Source of the DNA: Parabacteroides hominis
GTDB lineage: Bacteria; Bacteroidota; Bacteroidia; Bacteroidales; Tannerellaceae
Reading direction: 5' to 3'
DNA: 64,000 nt
Assembly (NCBI RefSeq): GCF_014287585.1
Contig: NZ_JACOOJ010000030.1
Location: 1 to 64,000, forward strand
This document shows positions 16,089-24,277 of the stretch, piece after piece (position 1 is the first letter of the stretch; each line of letters starts with the position of its first letter). A program made the position numbers and the translations under genes. The notes beneath the pieces were generated by a model. It had not been told where the DNA came from, made no database searches, and worked only from the letters and a program-made list of their open reading frames with translations.

Positions 16089-19000
16089 ATGAAGAAGAAA
16101 CTTATCTTTTCTTTATTGGTTCTGGCTGGCGCCCCTTCACTGTTGACGGCGGCGGACGAAGCGCGTCTGTTGCGTTTCCCGGCTACGAACGGCAATGAGA
16201 TTGTTTTCTCGTATGCGGGCGACCTCTACAAGGTTCCGGCTACGGGTGGCGAAGCCGGGCGTCTGACTTCGCATGTGGGATACGAAATGTTTCCCCGTTT
16301 TTCACCGGACGGCAAAACGATTGCATTCACCGGGCAATACGATGGTAATACCGAAGTGTATACCATGCCGGTGGCGGGCGGGGAACCGCTGCGTGTGACC
16401 TATACGGCAACGAACAGCCGGGATGACCTGGGCGATCGCATGGGGCCGAACAACATCGTGATGACCTGGACGCCTGACGGCAACCGGATCGTGTACCGCA
16501 ACCGCATCAGCGACGGCTTCAGCGGGAAGCTGTTCACGGTGGATAAGGAGGGAGGCTTGTCCGAAGCCATTCCGCTTCCCGAAGGCGGGTTCTGCAGCTA
16601 TTCCCCTGATGGCAAACAGTTGGCTTATAACCGCGTCATGCGTGAGTTCCGTACCTGGAAATACTACAAAGGAGGGATGGCGGACGATGTCTGGATCTAC
16701 AATTCAGACAAGAAGACAGTCGAAAACATTACGGACAATCCCGCCCAGGACATTATCCCGATGTGGATCGGCGACGAAATCTTCTTTCTTTCCGACCGCG
16801 ACCGGACAATGAATATCTTCGTTTATAATACGAAGACCAAACAGACGGACAAGGTCACCGACTTTACCGAATACGACGTGAAGTTCCCAAGCGCAAACGG
16901 TAATATGATCGTCTTCGAGAACGGCGGCTATATCTATAAGATGGATGCAGGGAGCAAGAAGCCGGAAAAGGTAAACATCACCCTGGCTTCCGACAATATC
17001 TATGCCCGTAGCGAAATCAAGGACGGAGCCGGCTATATTACCGAAGCCAGCCTGTCGCCCGACGGTGAACGCTTAGTGGTGACTGCCCGTGGCGAAGTGT
17101 TCAACCTGCCGGTGGAGAAGGGGGTGACAAAGAACATCACCCGTTCGCCGGGAGCGCATGACCGCGATGCGCAATGGTCGCCCGACGGCAGATTCATTGT
17201 CTATATTTCGGATGCAACCGGAGAGACGGAACTCTATATGCAGGATGCCACTGGCGGCGAACCTGTCCGGCTGACTAAGAATAACGACACCTATATCCGC
17301 GGATTCGAATGGAGTCCGGATTCTAAAAAGATCGTTTATACAGACCGCAAGAACCGCCTGAACCTGCTGGATGTCGCTTCCAAAGAGGTGACAACCTTGT
17401 TGCAGGACCCGATGGGCGAACCGCGTGGCGTGACCTTCTCGCCGGATAACCAATGGCTGACTTATACCCGTACCGGGGATAACGAGTACAGCATTGTTTA
17501 TGTTTACAATCTTGCCGGCAAGAAAGAATATCCGGTTACGGATAAATGGTATAACTCCTCTTCCCCGGTCTTCAGCACGGATGGCAAATATCTGGTCTTT
17601 GCATCCGCCCGCGATTTCAATCCGACCTACGGATCGCTGGAATGGAACCATGTCTATAATAATATGTACGGGGTTTATCTCGCACTGCTTTCCAAAGACA
17701 CTCCTTCTCCTTTTATGGAAAAGGACGCGGAGGTTGCCGTGGCCAAAGATGAAGCGAAGAAAAACGCTCCGGCAAAGAAGGAGGAGACTGGGAAAGAAGA
17801 AGCTGCCGCTCCGGTTGTCAAGATCGACTTCGACGGTATTACGGACCGCATCGTCAAACTGCCGGTGAGCCCTTCCTATTATGGCAACTTCTACTCGGAT
17901 GGGAATAAAGTTTATTACTGGGGACGCGGCGGCACGAAAGTGTACGATCTGAAAAAGCAGAAAGAGGATGTGGTTGCCGATGGCGCCCAGATGGGTGTCG
18001 AAGCCGGCAGCAAGAAAGCGTTCTTCTTTAAGGGCGATGATATTTATGTGACGGATATCCCTTCGGGAAAAGCAGACCTGAGCGATCCGGTGAACCTGTC
18101 GAACATGAAGATCACGGTCGATTACCCGAAGGAATGGGCGCAGATTTTCGATGAAGCATGGCGGGCTTACCGCGACGGTTTCTACCTGGCGAATATGCAC
18201 GGGGTGGATTGGAATGCGATCAAGGCAAAATACGAGGTGCTCGTCCCGTATGCCAAGACTCGTCTGGACTTGAACTACATCATCGGCGAGATGATCGGCG
18301 AGCTGAATTGTGGCCATGCGTATGTGAATCCGGGTGAGACGGAACGTCCCGGCCGGATTAAAACGGGGCTGTTAGGAGCCGAGATCTCCCGTGACAAGAG
18401 CGGTTTCTTCCGTCTGGAAAAGATTCTGCCGGGCGCTTCCTGGAGCAAGTCGTTGCGTTCTCCGCTGACGGAGCCGGGCATTGAGGCGAAGGCTGGCGAG
18501 TTTATCGTGGCGATCGACGGTGTGCCGACAAACAGTGTGAAAGATATGTATTCGTTGTTGGTCGGCAAGGCGGATGTCCCGACGGAGATTTCGCTGAACA
18601 GCAAACCGCAGTTGGCGGGGGCGCGCAAGATCGTGATCAGTCCGCTGGAAGAGGAATATTCCCTGTATCACTATAACTGGGTGCAGGATAATATCAAGAA
18701 AGTCGACAAAGCGTCGAACGGCAAGATCGGCTATATCTATATCCCGGATATGGGACCGGAAGGACTGAACGAATTCTCCCGCTATTTCTATCCGCAGCTC
18801 GATAAAGAAGGTCTGATTATCGACGACCGTGCCAATGGCGGCGGCAATGTTTCGCCGATGATCCTCGAACGCCTCTCCCGCGAACCGTACCGCCTGACGA
18901 TGCGTCGCGGTTCCGCCCGTATCGGAACTGTTCCCGATGCCGTGCAGGTCGGTCCGAAAGTATGCTTGATTAATAAGTATTCGGCATCCGATGGCGACCT

Positions 19001-19328
19001 CTTCCCGTGGGGCTTCCGCGCGCTGGGATTAGGCAAACTGATCGGAACGCGTACATGGGGCGGTATCGTCGGTATCAGCGGCTCGTTGCCTTATATGGAC
19101 GGAACGGACATCCGCGTGCCTTTCTTCACCAGCTATGATCCGAAGACAGGTAGCTGGATTATCGAAAATCATGGTGTCGATCCCGATATCCTGATCGATA
19201 ACGATCCTGTCAAAGAATGGAACGGCGAAGACCAACAGCTCGACCGCGCCATCCAGGAGGTGATGAAAGAACTCCGGAACCGTAAACCGCTTCCGGGAGT
19301 GCCTGCACCGAGAGATTTCTCTAAATAA
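16089..19328 (+). CDS. Exported tricorn-like S41 protease (paralogue 2)
   Basis: A 1079-residue tricorn-type peptidase with an export signal (MKKKLIFSLLVLAGAPSLLTA, cleavage probably after residue 21). Propeller repeats with SPDGKTIAF-type motifs fill roughly residues 30-535. A low-complexity Ala/Lys/Glu linker (about 545-575) sits where the other paralogue has its Lys/Asp linker. Then come a second propeller portion, a helical segment near 685, an NCGHAYVNPG segment (about 740) expected to carry the active-site histidine, a PDZ-like region and the C-terminal S41 domain. NKYSASDGDLFPW (about 962-974) contains the nucleophile serine, and GGIVGI follows. It probably finishes degradation of peptides in the periplasm. 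It shares design but not close sequence with the protease at 4679-7942, on the other side of the SusCD locus. Confidence 0.92.
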   Translation: MKKKLIFSLLVLAGAPSLLTAADEARLLRFPATNGNEIVFSYAGDLYKVPATGGEAGRLTSHVGYEMFPRFSPDGKTIAFTGQYDGNTEVYTMPVAGGEPLRVTYTATNSRDDLGDRMGPNNIVMTWTPDGNRIVYRNRISDGFSGKLFTVDKEGGLSEAIPLPEGGFCSYSPDGKQLAYNRVMREFRTWKYYKGGMADDVWIYNSDKKTVENITDNPAQDIIPMWIGDEIFFLSDRDRTMNIFVYNTKTKQTDKVTDFTEYDVKFPSANGNMIVFENGGYIYKMDAGSKKPEKVNITLASDNIYARSEIKDGAGYITEASLSPDGERLVVTARGEVFNLPVEKGVTKNITRSPGAHDRDAQWSPDGRFIVYISDATGETELYMQDATGGEPVRLTKNNDTYIRGFEWSPDSKKIVYTDRKNRLNLLDVASKEVTTLLQDPMGEPRGVTFSPDNQWLTYTRTGDNEYSIVYVYNLAGKKEYPVTDKWYNSSSPVFSTDGKYLVFASARDFNPTYGSLEWNHVYNNMYGVYLALLSKDTPSPFMEKDAEVAVAKDEAKKNAPAKKEETGKEEAAAPVVKIDFDGITDRIVKLPVSPSYYGNFYSDGNKVYYWGRGGTKVYDLKKQKEDVVADGAQMGVEAGSKKAFFFKGDDIYVTDIPSGKADLSDPVNLSNMKITVDYPKEWAQIFDEAWRAYRDGFYLANMHGVDWNAIKAKYEVLVPYAKTRLDLNYIIGEMIGELNCGHAYVNPGETERPGRIKTGLLGAEISRDKSGFFRLEKILPGASWSKSLRSPLTEPGIEAKAGEFIVAIDGVPTNSVKDMYSLLVGKADVPTEISLNSKPQLAGARKIVISPLEEEYSLYHYNWVQDNIKKVDKASNGKIGYIYIPDMGPEGLNEFSRYFYPQLDKEGLIIDDRANGGGNVSPMILERLSREPYRLTMRRGSARIGTVPDAVQVGPKVCLINKYSASDGDLFPWGFRALGLGKLIGTRTWGGIVGISGSLPYMDGTDIRVPFFTSYDPKTGSWIIENHGVDPDILIDNDPVKEWNGEDQQLDRAIQEVMKELRNRKPLPGVPAPRDFSK

Positions 19329-19329
19329 T

Positions 19330-19567
19330 TTACTTTTGGCTTGGCCCCAAAGTAACCGGAAAGCCAAGGCTTAAACTGCCTCTCTTTTGCCGTCTGCTTC
19401 AGCAGACGGTTTAAAAGGTCTGGAGGCAAAGCCTCCTCCTCTGTGGGCTTCAACCCCTTCGATCTATTGTATTTAAAGGGGTTAAAACCCACAGAGGAAC
19501 CGGCAAAGCCGGAGCAATCATCTATCCGTCTGCTGAAGCAGACGGCAAAAGATCAAGCCAAAAGTAA
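19330..19567 (+). repeat. Interspersed hairpin-ended element, copy 1
   Basis: The core (19382-19552) starts with CTCTTTTGCCGTCTGC and ends with its mirror image GCAGACGGCAAAAGA. Each end is itself a hairpin (CCGTCTGCT/AGCAGACGG). Inside, GGAGGCAAAGCCTCC and CCGGCAAAGCCGG fold, and CCTCTGTGGG pairs with CCCACAGAGG. This copy also has an outer 14-bp inverted repeat TTACTTTTGGCTTG (19330-19343 with 19554-19567). The same element is at 26.1 kb (inverted) and 39.5 kb. It has no coding frame and fills the gap before the exonuclease gene. Confidence 0.9.
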
Positions 19568-19619
19568 CAGACAAACCAGCATTTATAAAATCAATTAATA
19601 TTCAACTTTCAATTAGAAT

Positions 19620-20144
19620 ATGGAACGTTTTGCCGCAATCGACTTTGAGACAGCCAATGGGAAACGAAGCAGTATATGCAGTATCGGGATTGCGATTATT
19701 GAAGACAATAAGGTGGTCGACTCTATTTACACGCTGGTCCGTCCGTATCCGAACTTCTACACCCGGTTTACCACTGCCGTTCACGGCATAACCATGCAGG
19801 ACACGATCGATTCGCCGGACTTTGAGGAAGCATGGGCCGGGATTGCCGGTAAATTACGGGATATCCCGTTGGTCGCTCATAACAGCCCCTTCGACGAAGG
19901 TTGCCTGCGGGCTGCCCATGAAGCCTATGACCTCGCCTATCCCAAATACCAGTTCTATTGCACCTGCCGCCTGTCCAGGCGGATGTATCCTTTCCTCGTC
20001 AACCACCAGTTGCAGACCGTCGCCGCCCATTGCGGGTACGATCTGACCTATCACCACCATGCTATGGCCGATGCTTATGCCTGTGCGCATATCGCAGCTA
20101 CAATGATGCGGGAAAAAGGAGTCGAAAGGCTATGCGAACTCTAA
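19620..20144 (+). CDS. DEDDh-type 3'-5' exonuclease (DnaQ/epsilon-like)
   Basis: A 174-residue single-domain exonuclease of the DnaQ superfamily that removes nucleotides from 3' ends of DNA or RNA using two metal ions. The acids of motif ExoI are D8 and E10 in AAIDFETANGKRSSI; ExoII is around AHNSPFDEGCLR (about 86-97); ExoIII is in HHAMADAYACAHIA (about 146-159), giving the DEDDh set. There is no polymerase, BRCT or helicase domain, so it is a stand-alone enzyme rather than a replicative proofreading subunit as such. It is flanked by the interspersed element upstream. The substrate cannot be set from sequence. Confidence 0.9.
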   Translation: MERFAAIDFETANGKRSSICSIGIAIIEDNKVVDSIYTLVRPYPNFYTRFTTAVHGITMQDTIDSPDFEEAWAGIAGKLRDIPLVAHNSPFDEGCLRAAHEAYDLAYPKYQFYCTCRLSRRMYPFLVNHQLQTVAAHCGYDLTYHHHAMADAYACAHIAATMMREKGVERLCEL

Positions 20145-20363
20145 CGGATGGGCAATTTAGGGCTGGCGGGCCGCTCGATAGCTCGTATGTGGATGTAAAT
20201 GCGCTGGAATTTGTTTATGATAGATTACTTGTGTACGAAAAAGAGCTATTGGGATGGTAGATAGTTCCTCTTTGTACATAAAGGCACTTGTTTATATGAA
20301 TAGTAGCGCATCTGCGTCTGTTGGCGAGCTATTGTTCCATTATTTACCTTAAATTCTTTTGAT

Positions 20364-20834
20364 ATGTTCAAGAAGATTCTCCCTGAAGACTTGTATCTGA
20401 GTGTACTTCGTAGTTATAAACCGTCTGAAGAAGATTTATGGCGCGGCAAAGTCGCTCCGGAACGCCCTGGCCGTTATCTGTCGGGCAACGAGGTGATCGA
20501 TGCCGCTGTCGACTTGCTGCATCGCCATCGCCACCAGACCTGCGATTTCTATGCCGCCCGGCTTGGCATCCCGTTGCGCGACCTGAATGGCTTCTACCGG
20601 GTGATGACAGGGATGAATTTCGAGGTGTGGCGTGATCGTTATTTGGTACTCATGGCCAAAGAATTGCTGGAAAAGACGAAAATGAGCAGTAGTGAGATCG
20701 GCACGTGGATGAACTTCCCCGCTGTCAACGGTTTCGCCCGTTGGTTTCGCCGTTTGGCCGGCCGCCAGCCTATCGAATGGAGGAGAGGATGGCGGGGTAA
20801 CGACCCGAGGGCGAAATATCATATCGACGACTGA
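20364..20834 (+). CDS. Short AraC-type DNA-binding protein
   Basis: A 156-residue protein whose residues about 40-140 match the AraC/XylS double helix-turn-helix: HQTCDFYAARLGIPLRDLNGFYRVMTGMNFEVWR forms the first unit and LEKTKMSSSEIGTWMNFPAVNGFARWFRRLAGRQPIEWR the second. The N-terminal 40 residues are too short for a ligand-binding domain, so it may act with a partner or respond to an unknown signal. Its last codons overlap the convergent transporter gene by 16 nt. A short in-frame stretch upstream (around 20185-20260, ending ELLGW) may be a remnant or leader peptide; it was not called. Confidence 0.8.
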   Translation: MFKKILPEDLYLSVLRSYKPSEEDLWRGKVAPERPGRYLSGNEVIDAAVDLLHRHRHQTCDFYAARLGIPLRDLNGFYRVMTGMNFEVWRDRYLVLMAKELLEKTKMSSSEIGTWMNFPAVNGFARWFRRLAGRQPIEWRRGWRGNDPRAKYHIDD

Positions 20835-22012
20835 ATCGTCCCGGCCTTCTGCTTGCCGGCGATCTTGTCCACCACGACCGCAATCGCCCCGTCGCCCGTC
20901 ACATTGCAGGCGGTCCCGAAGCTATCCATCGCGATATAGAGGGCGATCATCAATGCCTGCAAGGTCTCGTTGAACCCTAACATGCTTTGCAGCAACCCCA
21001 GCGCGGCCATAATAGCCCCGCCCGGTACACCCGGAGCAGCGACCATCGTGACGCCCAGCATCATGATAAACCCGGCAAGGGCGGTGAAAGTGACAGGCTC
21101 GCCCGACATGTACATGATCGCCATCGCGCAAGCCGTGATCTTCATCGTGCTGCCCGACAGATGGATGGTGGCGCAGAGAGGGACGACGAAGATCGCGATG
21201 TTTTCCCGCACCCCGTTCTTGACCGCCTGTGCCAATGTCACAGGGATGGTGGCGGCTGAGGACTGCGTCCCCAACGCGGTGGCATAAGCCGGAAGCATAT
21301 TCTTCAGCAACCGTAGCGGGTTCTTTCCGCTCACACTGCCGGCGATGGTAAACTGGATGAGAAGCAGCAACACATGCAGGACAAATATCACGATTATCAC
21401 TTTCAGGAACATGGTGATCACACTCATGACCTGCCCGCTCACCGTCATGTTCAGGAAGATACCGAAGATATGGAGCGGCAACAAAGGGATGATAACCGCC
21501 TCGATCAGTTTGACGATGATTTTCTGGAAGTCGGAAAAGGCTTCCCTCAAAGTCCCCCCGTTTATGTAGGACAGGCCGAGCCCGATGGTGAACGAAAGCA
21601 GCAACGCCGTCATCACATCCATCAAAGGCGGCATGGCAACTGTGAAATAGGGCTGCAACATGAAGTCTTCGGGGTTCTCCATCGCCGTCAACTCAGCGTT
21701 GACCGGAAGGATGTGCGGGAAGATCGCCGAACTGCTGAAATAGGTGAAGAAACCGGAAAAGATAGTCGAACCATACGCGATCAGTGCGGTCAATGCCAGC
21801 AACCTGCCGGCCCCTTTGCCCAGATCACCGATAGCCGGCGTCACCAACCCTAAGATAATAAGCGGGATCGAGAACGACAGGAAGTTGCCGAACAAAGAAT
21901 TAAACGTAACAAAGATGCGGGCGATCCCGCCGGGCAGGAACTGCCCGAACACAACACCGGCTGCGATGGCAATGACAACCTTAGCCAGCAACGACACTTT
22001 CAGCTTTTTCAT
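20819..22012 (-). CDS. Dicarboxylate/amino acid:cation symporter
   Basis: A 397-residue polytopic membrane protein of the DAACS (GltP/SstT/DctA) family, which takes up dicarboxylates or amino acids together with Na+ or H+. Visible features are the N-terminal ITGVFFGQ-like helix (IAAGVVFGQFLPGG), about eight transmembrane segments, a serine-rich hairpin with GTQSSAATIPVTLA (about 253-266) and the C-terminal AMDSFGTACNVTGDGAIAVVV (about 363-383) expected to hold substrate- and cation-binding residues. Its start lies 32 nt inside the end of the upstream NhaC-type gene, so the two are probably translationally coupled. The substrate is not assignable; serine/threonine or glutamate uptake would be typical. 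Confidence 0.93.
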   Translation of the reverse strand: MKKLKVSLLAKVVIAIAAGVVFGQFLPGGIARIFVTFNSLFGNFLSFSIPLIILGLVTPAIGDLGKGAGRLLALTALIAYGSTIFSGFFTYFSSSAIFPHILPVNAELTAMENPEDFMLQPYFTVAMPPLMDVMTALLLSFTIGLGLSYINGGTLREAFSDFQKIIVKLIEAVIIPLLPLHIFGIFLNMTVSGQVMSVITMFLKVIIVIFVLHVLLLLIQFTIAGSVSGKNPLRLLKNMLPAYATALGTQSSAATIPVTLAQAVKNGVRENIAIFVVPLCATIHLSGSTMKITACAMAIMYMSGEPVTFTALAGFIMMLGVTMVAAPGVPGGAIMAALGLLQSMLGFNETLQALMIALYIAMDSFGTACNVTGDGAIAVVVDKIAGKQKAGTIQSSI

Positions 22013-23453
22013 TTTTCCTTTTTATTTTGAACCCGATCGCGGCAATCGTGATGCTCATCAACGGGCTGATTAGATTAAAGAAACAATAGGGGAGGTAGGT
22101 GAATGTCGCCACTCCGAGGATCGTAGCCTGTGTCATACCGCAGGTGTTCCACGGGATCAGCACGGAAGTGACGGTGACCGAGTCTTCTACCGTGCGGCTC
22201 AGCAGGCGGCTTTCATATCCTTTCTTTTCATAAATATCCTTGAACATATTTCCGGTCAGGATGATGGAAATATACTGGTCGGCCGTGCAGATGTTGAGGA
22301 ACAGGCCCGATGCCACCGTCGATGCGACCATCCCGACCGTCCGCTTCATAAAGCGCAGGAAAACGGAGGTGATGCTGCCTAACATCCCGCTTGCCGCCAT
22401 CGCACCGCCGAAGCACATGGCGCAGAGGATCAGCCAGATCGTGTTCATCATGCCCGACATCCCTCGCGTGGCGACTAAGCTGTTCAGTTCCGGATTGCCG
22501 GTCTCTATGCCCGTGCTGCCGTAGAATGTCATGAGCAGGCCTTTGAAATCGGATTGGATATTTTCCACCGGTAAACCGGAAATCTCTTGCAACAGGTGTG
22601 GCTGGAAGATCAGCGCGAACACGCCTGCCAACGCCGCCGAGATGAACAGCGTGATGATCGACGGAACCCTTTTGGCAATCAGGATGCCGGTGACGACCGG
22701 AACGATCAGCAGCCACGGCGTGATATGGAATGTGTTGTCCAGGGCGATCGAGCACTGTTCGATCTGGTCCGTCGCCGTCGCCTCGTGCGAAAGCCCGGCT
22801 ACTGTGAAGATGACGAGCGTGATCAGCAATGAGGGGACCGTCGTGATCATCATATACCGGATATGCTTGAACAGAGGCGTGTCTGTTACCGATGAGGCAA
22901 GGATCGTCGTGTCGGAAAGCGGGGATATCTTGTCCCCGAAATAGGCGCCCGAAATGATCGCCCCGGCGATCCATCCGTCGGAGAAGCCTTGTGCCTGTCC
23001 GATACCTAAGAGGGCGATCCCGATCGTGGCGATGGTGGTCCATGAACTTCCCGTCATGACCGAGACGACCGCACAGATGATGCAGGTCGATGCCAGGAAG
23101 AAACTGGGATGAATGATCTGCATCCCGTAATAAATCAGGGTAGGGACGACACCGCTGATCATCCAGCTGCCGGACAACGCCCCGATGATCAGCAGGATGA
23201 TCAGAGCTGTCGCGACACCGGTGATATTGTTGATCATCGCCAACTCCAACGCCTTCCAGCGTACTTTGCTGTAGGTCATGGCGATCAGGCAGCAGACGGC
23301 TGTGGCGGTAAGCAGCACGATCTGGCTGCCGCCGCTGAGGGCATCACTGCCGAATGTGCGTATTGTCACAAACAAGAGGGTTACCAAAACAAGTATGGGA
23401 ACCAGGGAAAGTAAGGGCGAAGGAATCTTCGTCGGATTATGCTCCATTCTCAA
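21981..23453 (-). CDS. NhaC-family Na+/H+ antiporter
   Basis: A 490-residue membrane protein of the NhaC family of sodium/proton antiporters. It has about 11-12 hydrophobic spans and family segments such as TGSSWTTIATIGIALLGIG (about 137-155), GAIISGAYFGDKISPLSDTT (about 162-181) with polar residues inside a membrane region, and the C-terminal IPWNTCGMTQATILGV (about 438-453). A second Met two codons in (23447) is also possible. A -7 box TACTTTTG lies at 23481-23488. The overlap with the symporter start suggests a unit that couples solute uptake to extrusion of sodium; some NhaC relatives exchange organic acids instead. Confidence 0.92.
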   Translation of the reverse strand: MRMEHNPTKIPSPLLSLVPILVLVTLLFVTIRTFGSDALSGGSQIVLLTATAVCCLIAMTYSKVRWKALELAMINNITGVATALIILLIIGALSGSWMISGVVPTLIYYGMQIIHPSFFLASTCIICAVVSVMTGSSWTTIATIGIALLGIGQAQGFSDGWIAGAIISGAYFGDKISPLSDTTILASSVTDTPLFKHIRYMMITTVPSLLITLVIFTVAGLSHEATATDQIEQCSIALDNTFHITPWLLIVPVVTGILIAKRVPSIITLFISAALAGVFALIFQPHLLQEISGLPVENIQSDFKGLLMTFYGSTGIETGNPELNSLVATRGMSGMMNTIWLILCAMCFGGAMAASGMLGSITSVFLRFMKRTVGMVASTVASGLFLNICTADQYISIILTGNMFKDIYEKKGYESRLLSRTVEDSVTVTSVLIPWNTCGMTQATILGVATFTYLPYCFFNLISPLMSITIAAIGFKIKRKNEKAESVVAG

Positions 23454-23472
23454 TAATACTTATTCTATGTGT

Positions 23473-23489
23473 TTACTTTGCAAAAGTAA
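23473..23489 (-). promoter_or_regulatory. Promoter box within a small palindrome upstream of nhaC-like gene
   Basis: On the minus strand TACTTTTG (23488-23481) matches TAnnTTTG. It is embedded in a TTACTTT/AAAGTAA inverted repeat spanning 23473-23489. Confidence 0.5.
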
Positions 23490-23538
23490 TAGAAATGCCC
23501 CGAAGTGTTTCTATTATGTAAGTGATTTTAAGAACGTA

Positions 23539-24234
23539 TTAATGATTTTGCAGTAATAATTCCTTCAATTCTTTTACCCCTTCCGATGCCCCTTTCCGGA
23601 TGAAACGGATATCGTTGCGATAGGCTTTCACCTCTTTCGGGTCGATGAGGTAGATCGGCTGGCCGCGACGCACGTAGTTCAGCAGTCCGGCTGCCGGATA
23701 CACGTTGAGCGAAGTCCCGATCACCACGAAGATGTCACAGTCTTCCACCAAGCGGATCGCCGGGTCGATCATCGGGACCGCCTCGCCGAACCAGACGATG
23801 AAGGGGCGGAGTTGTGCCCCGTGAGGGTCTTTGTCCCCGATATGCAGGTCGGGGTCTTCGGGCGAAATATCATAAGTCGTATTCAAGTCGCGCACGGAAC
23901 AGGCTTTCATCAGCTCGCCGTGCAGATGAACCACATGGCTGCTTCCCGCCCGCTCGTGCAGGTTGTCGATGTTCTGGGTAATGATATGGACGTCGAACTC
24001 TTTTTCCAGGTCGGCAAGCCCGATATGCCCGGCGTTGGGTTTCGTGTTCAATAACTCCCGGCGTCGCTGGTTGTAAAAATTGAGTACCAGCTCCGGATCG
24101 GCAGCAAAGCCTTCCGGGGTTGCCACATCTTCCACCCGGTATTTCTCCCACAGCCCGTCCGAGTCGCGGAAAGTCGAAATACCACTCTCGGCACTCATCC
24201 CGGCGCCGGTCAGTACGACTAATTTCTTTTTCAT
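23539..24234 (-). CDS. cobB: Sir2-family NAD-dependent protein deacylase
   Basis: A 231-residue cytoplasmic sirtuin that removes acyl groups from lysines while consuming NAD+. The NAD-binding GAGMSAESGISTFRD is at residues 9-23, QNIDNLHERAGS at about 90-101, and the catalytic histidine is in VHLHGEL (about 104-110). The C-terminal GTSLNVYPAAGLL matches the Rossmann part. The four cysteines that bind structural zinc in most sirtuins are missing: only one cysteine occurs in the corresponding module (KACSVRD). This loss seems typical of a Bacteroidota subgroup and need not abolish activity. A TATATTTG box at 24259-24266 lies upstream. Confidence 0.93.
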   Translation of the reverse strand: MKKKLVVLTGAGMSAESGISTFRDSDGLWEKYRVEDVATPEGFAADPELVLNFYNQRRRELLNTKPNAGHIGLADLEKEFDVHIITQNIDNLHERAGSSHVVHLHGELMKACSVRDLNTTYDISPEDPDLHIGDKDPHGAQLRPFIVWFGEAVPMIDPAIRLVEDCDIFVVIGTSLNVYPAAGLLNYVRRGQPIYLIDPKEVKAYRNDIRFIRKGASEGVKELKELLLQNH

Positions 24235-24258
24235 AAGGCAGTTGTTCTATATTCCTCA

Positions 24259-24266
24259 CAAATATA
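24259..24266 (-). promoter_or_regulatory. -7 promoter box for the sirtuin gene
   Basis: TATATTTG on the minus strand, 25 nt upstream of the start codon, matches TAnnTTTG. Confidence 0.5.
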
Positions 24267-24277
24267 GAAAAGAAAAA

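Noticed and set aside
17073-18317. A 414-codon minus-strand open frame inside the second tricorn-like protease gene
   Set aside because: It is fully antisense to a well-supported gene with clear domains and has no family resemblance; it reflects codon bias in the opposite strand.
20145-20363. A short frame ending ELLGW before the AraC-type gene, possibly a leader peptide or gene remnant
   Set aside because: Only about 24 codons from a weak GTG start, no ribosome-site or family support; mentioned in the AraC-type entry instead.
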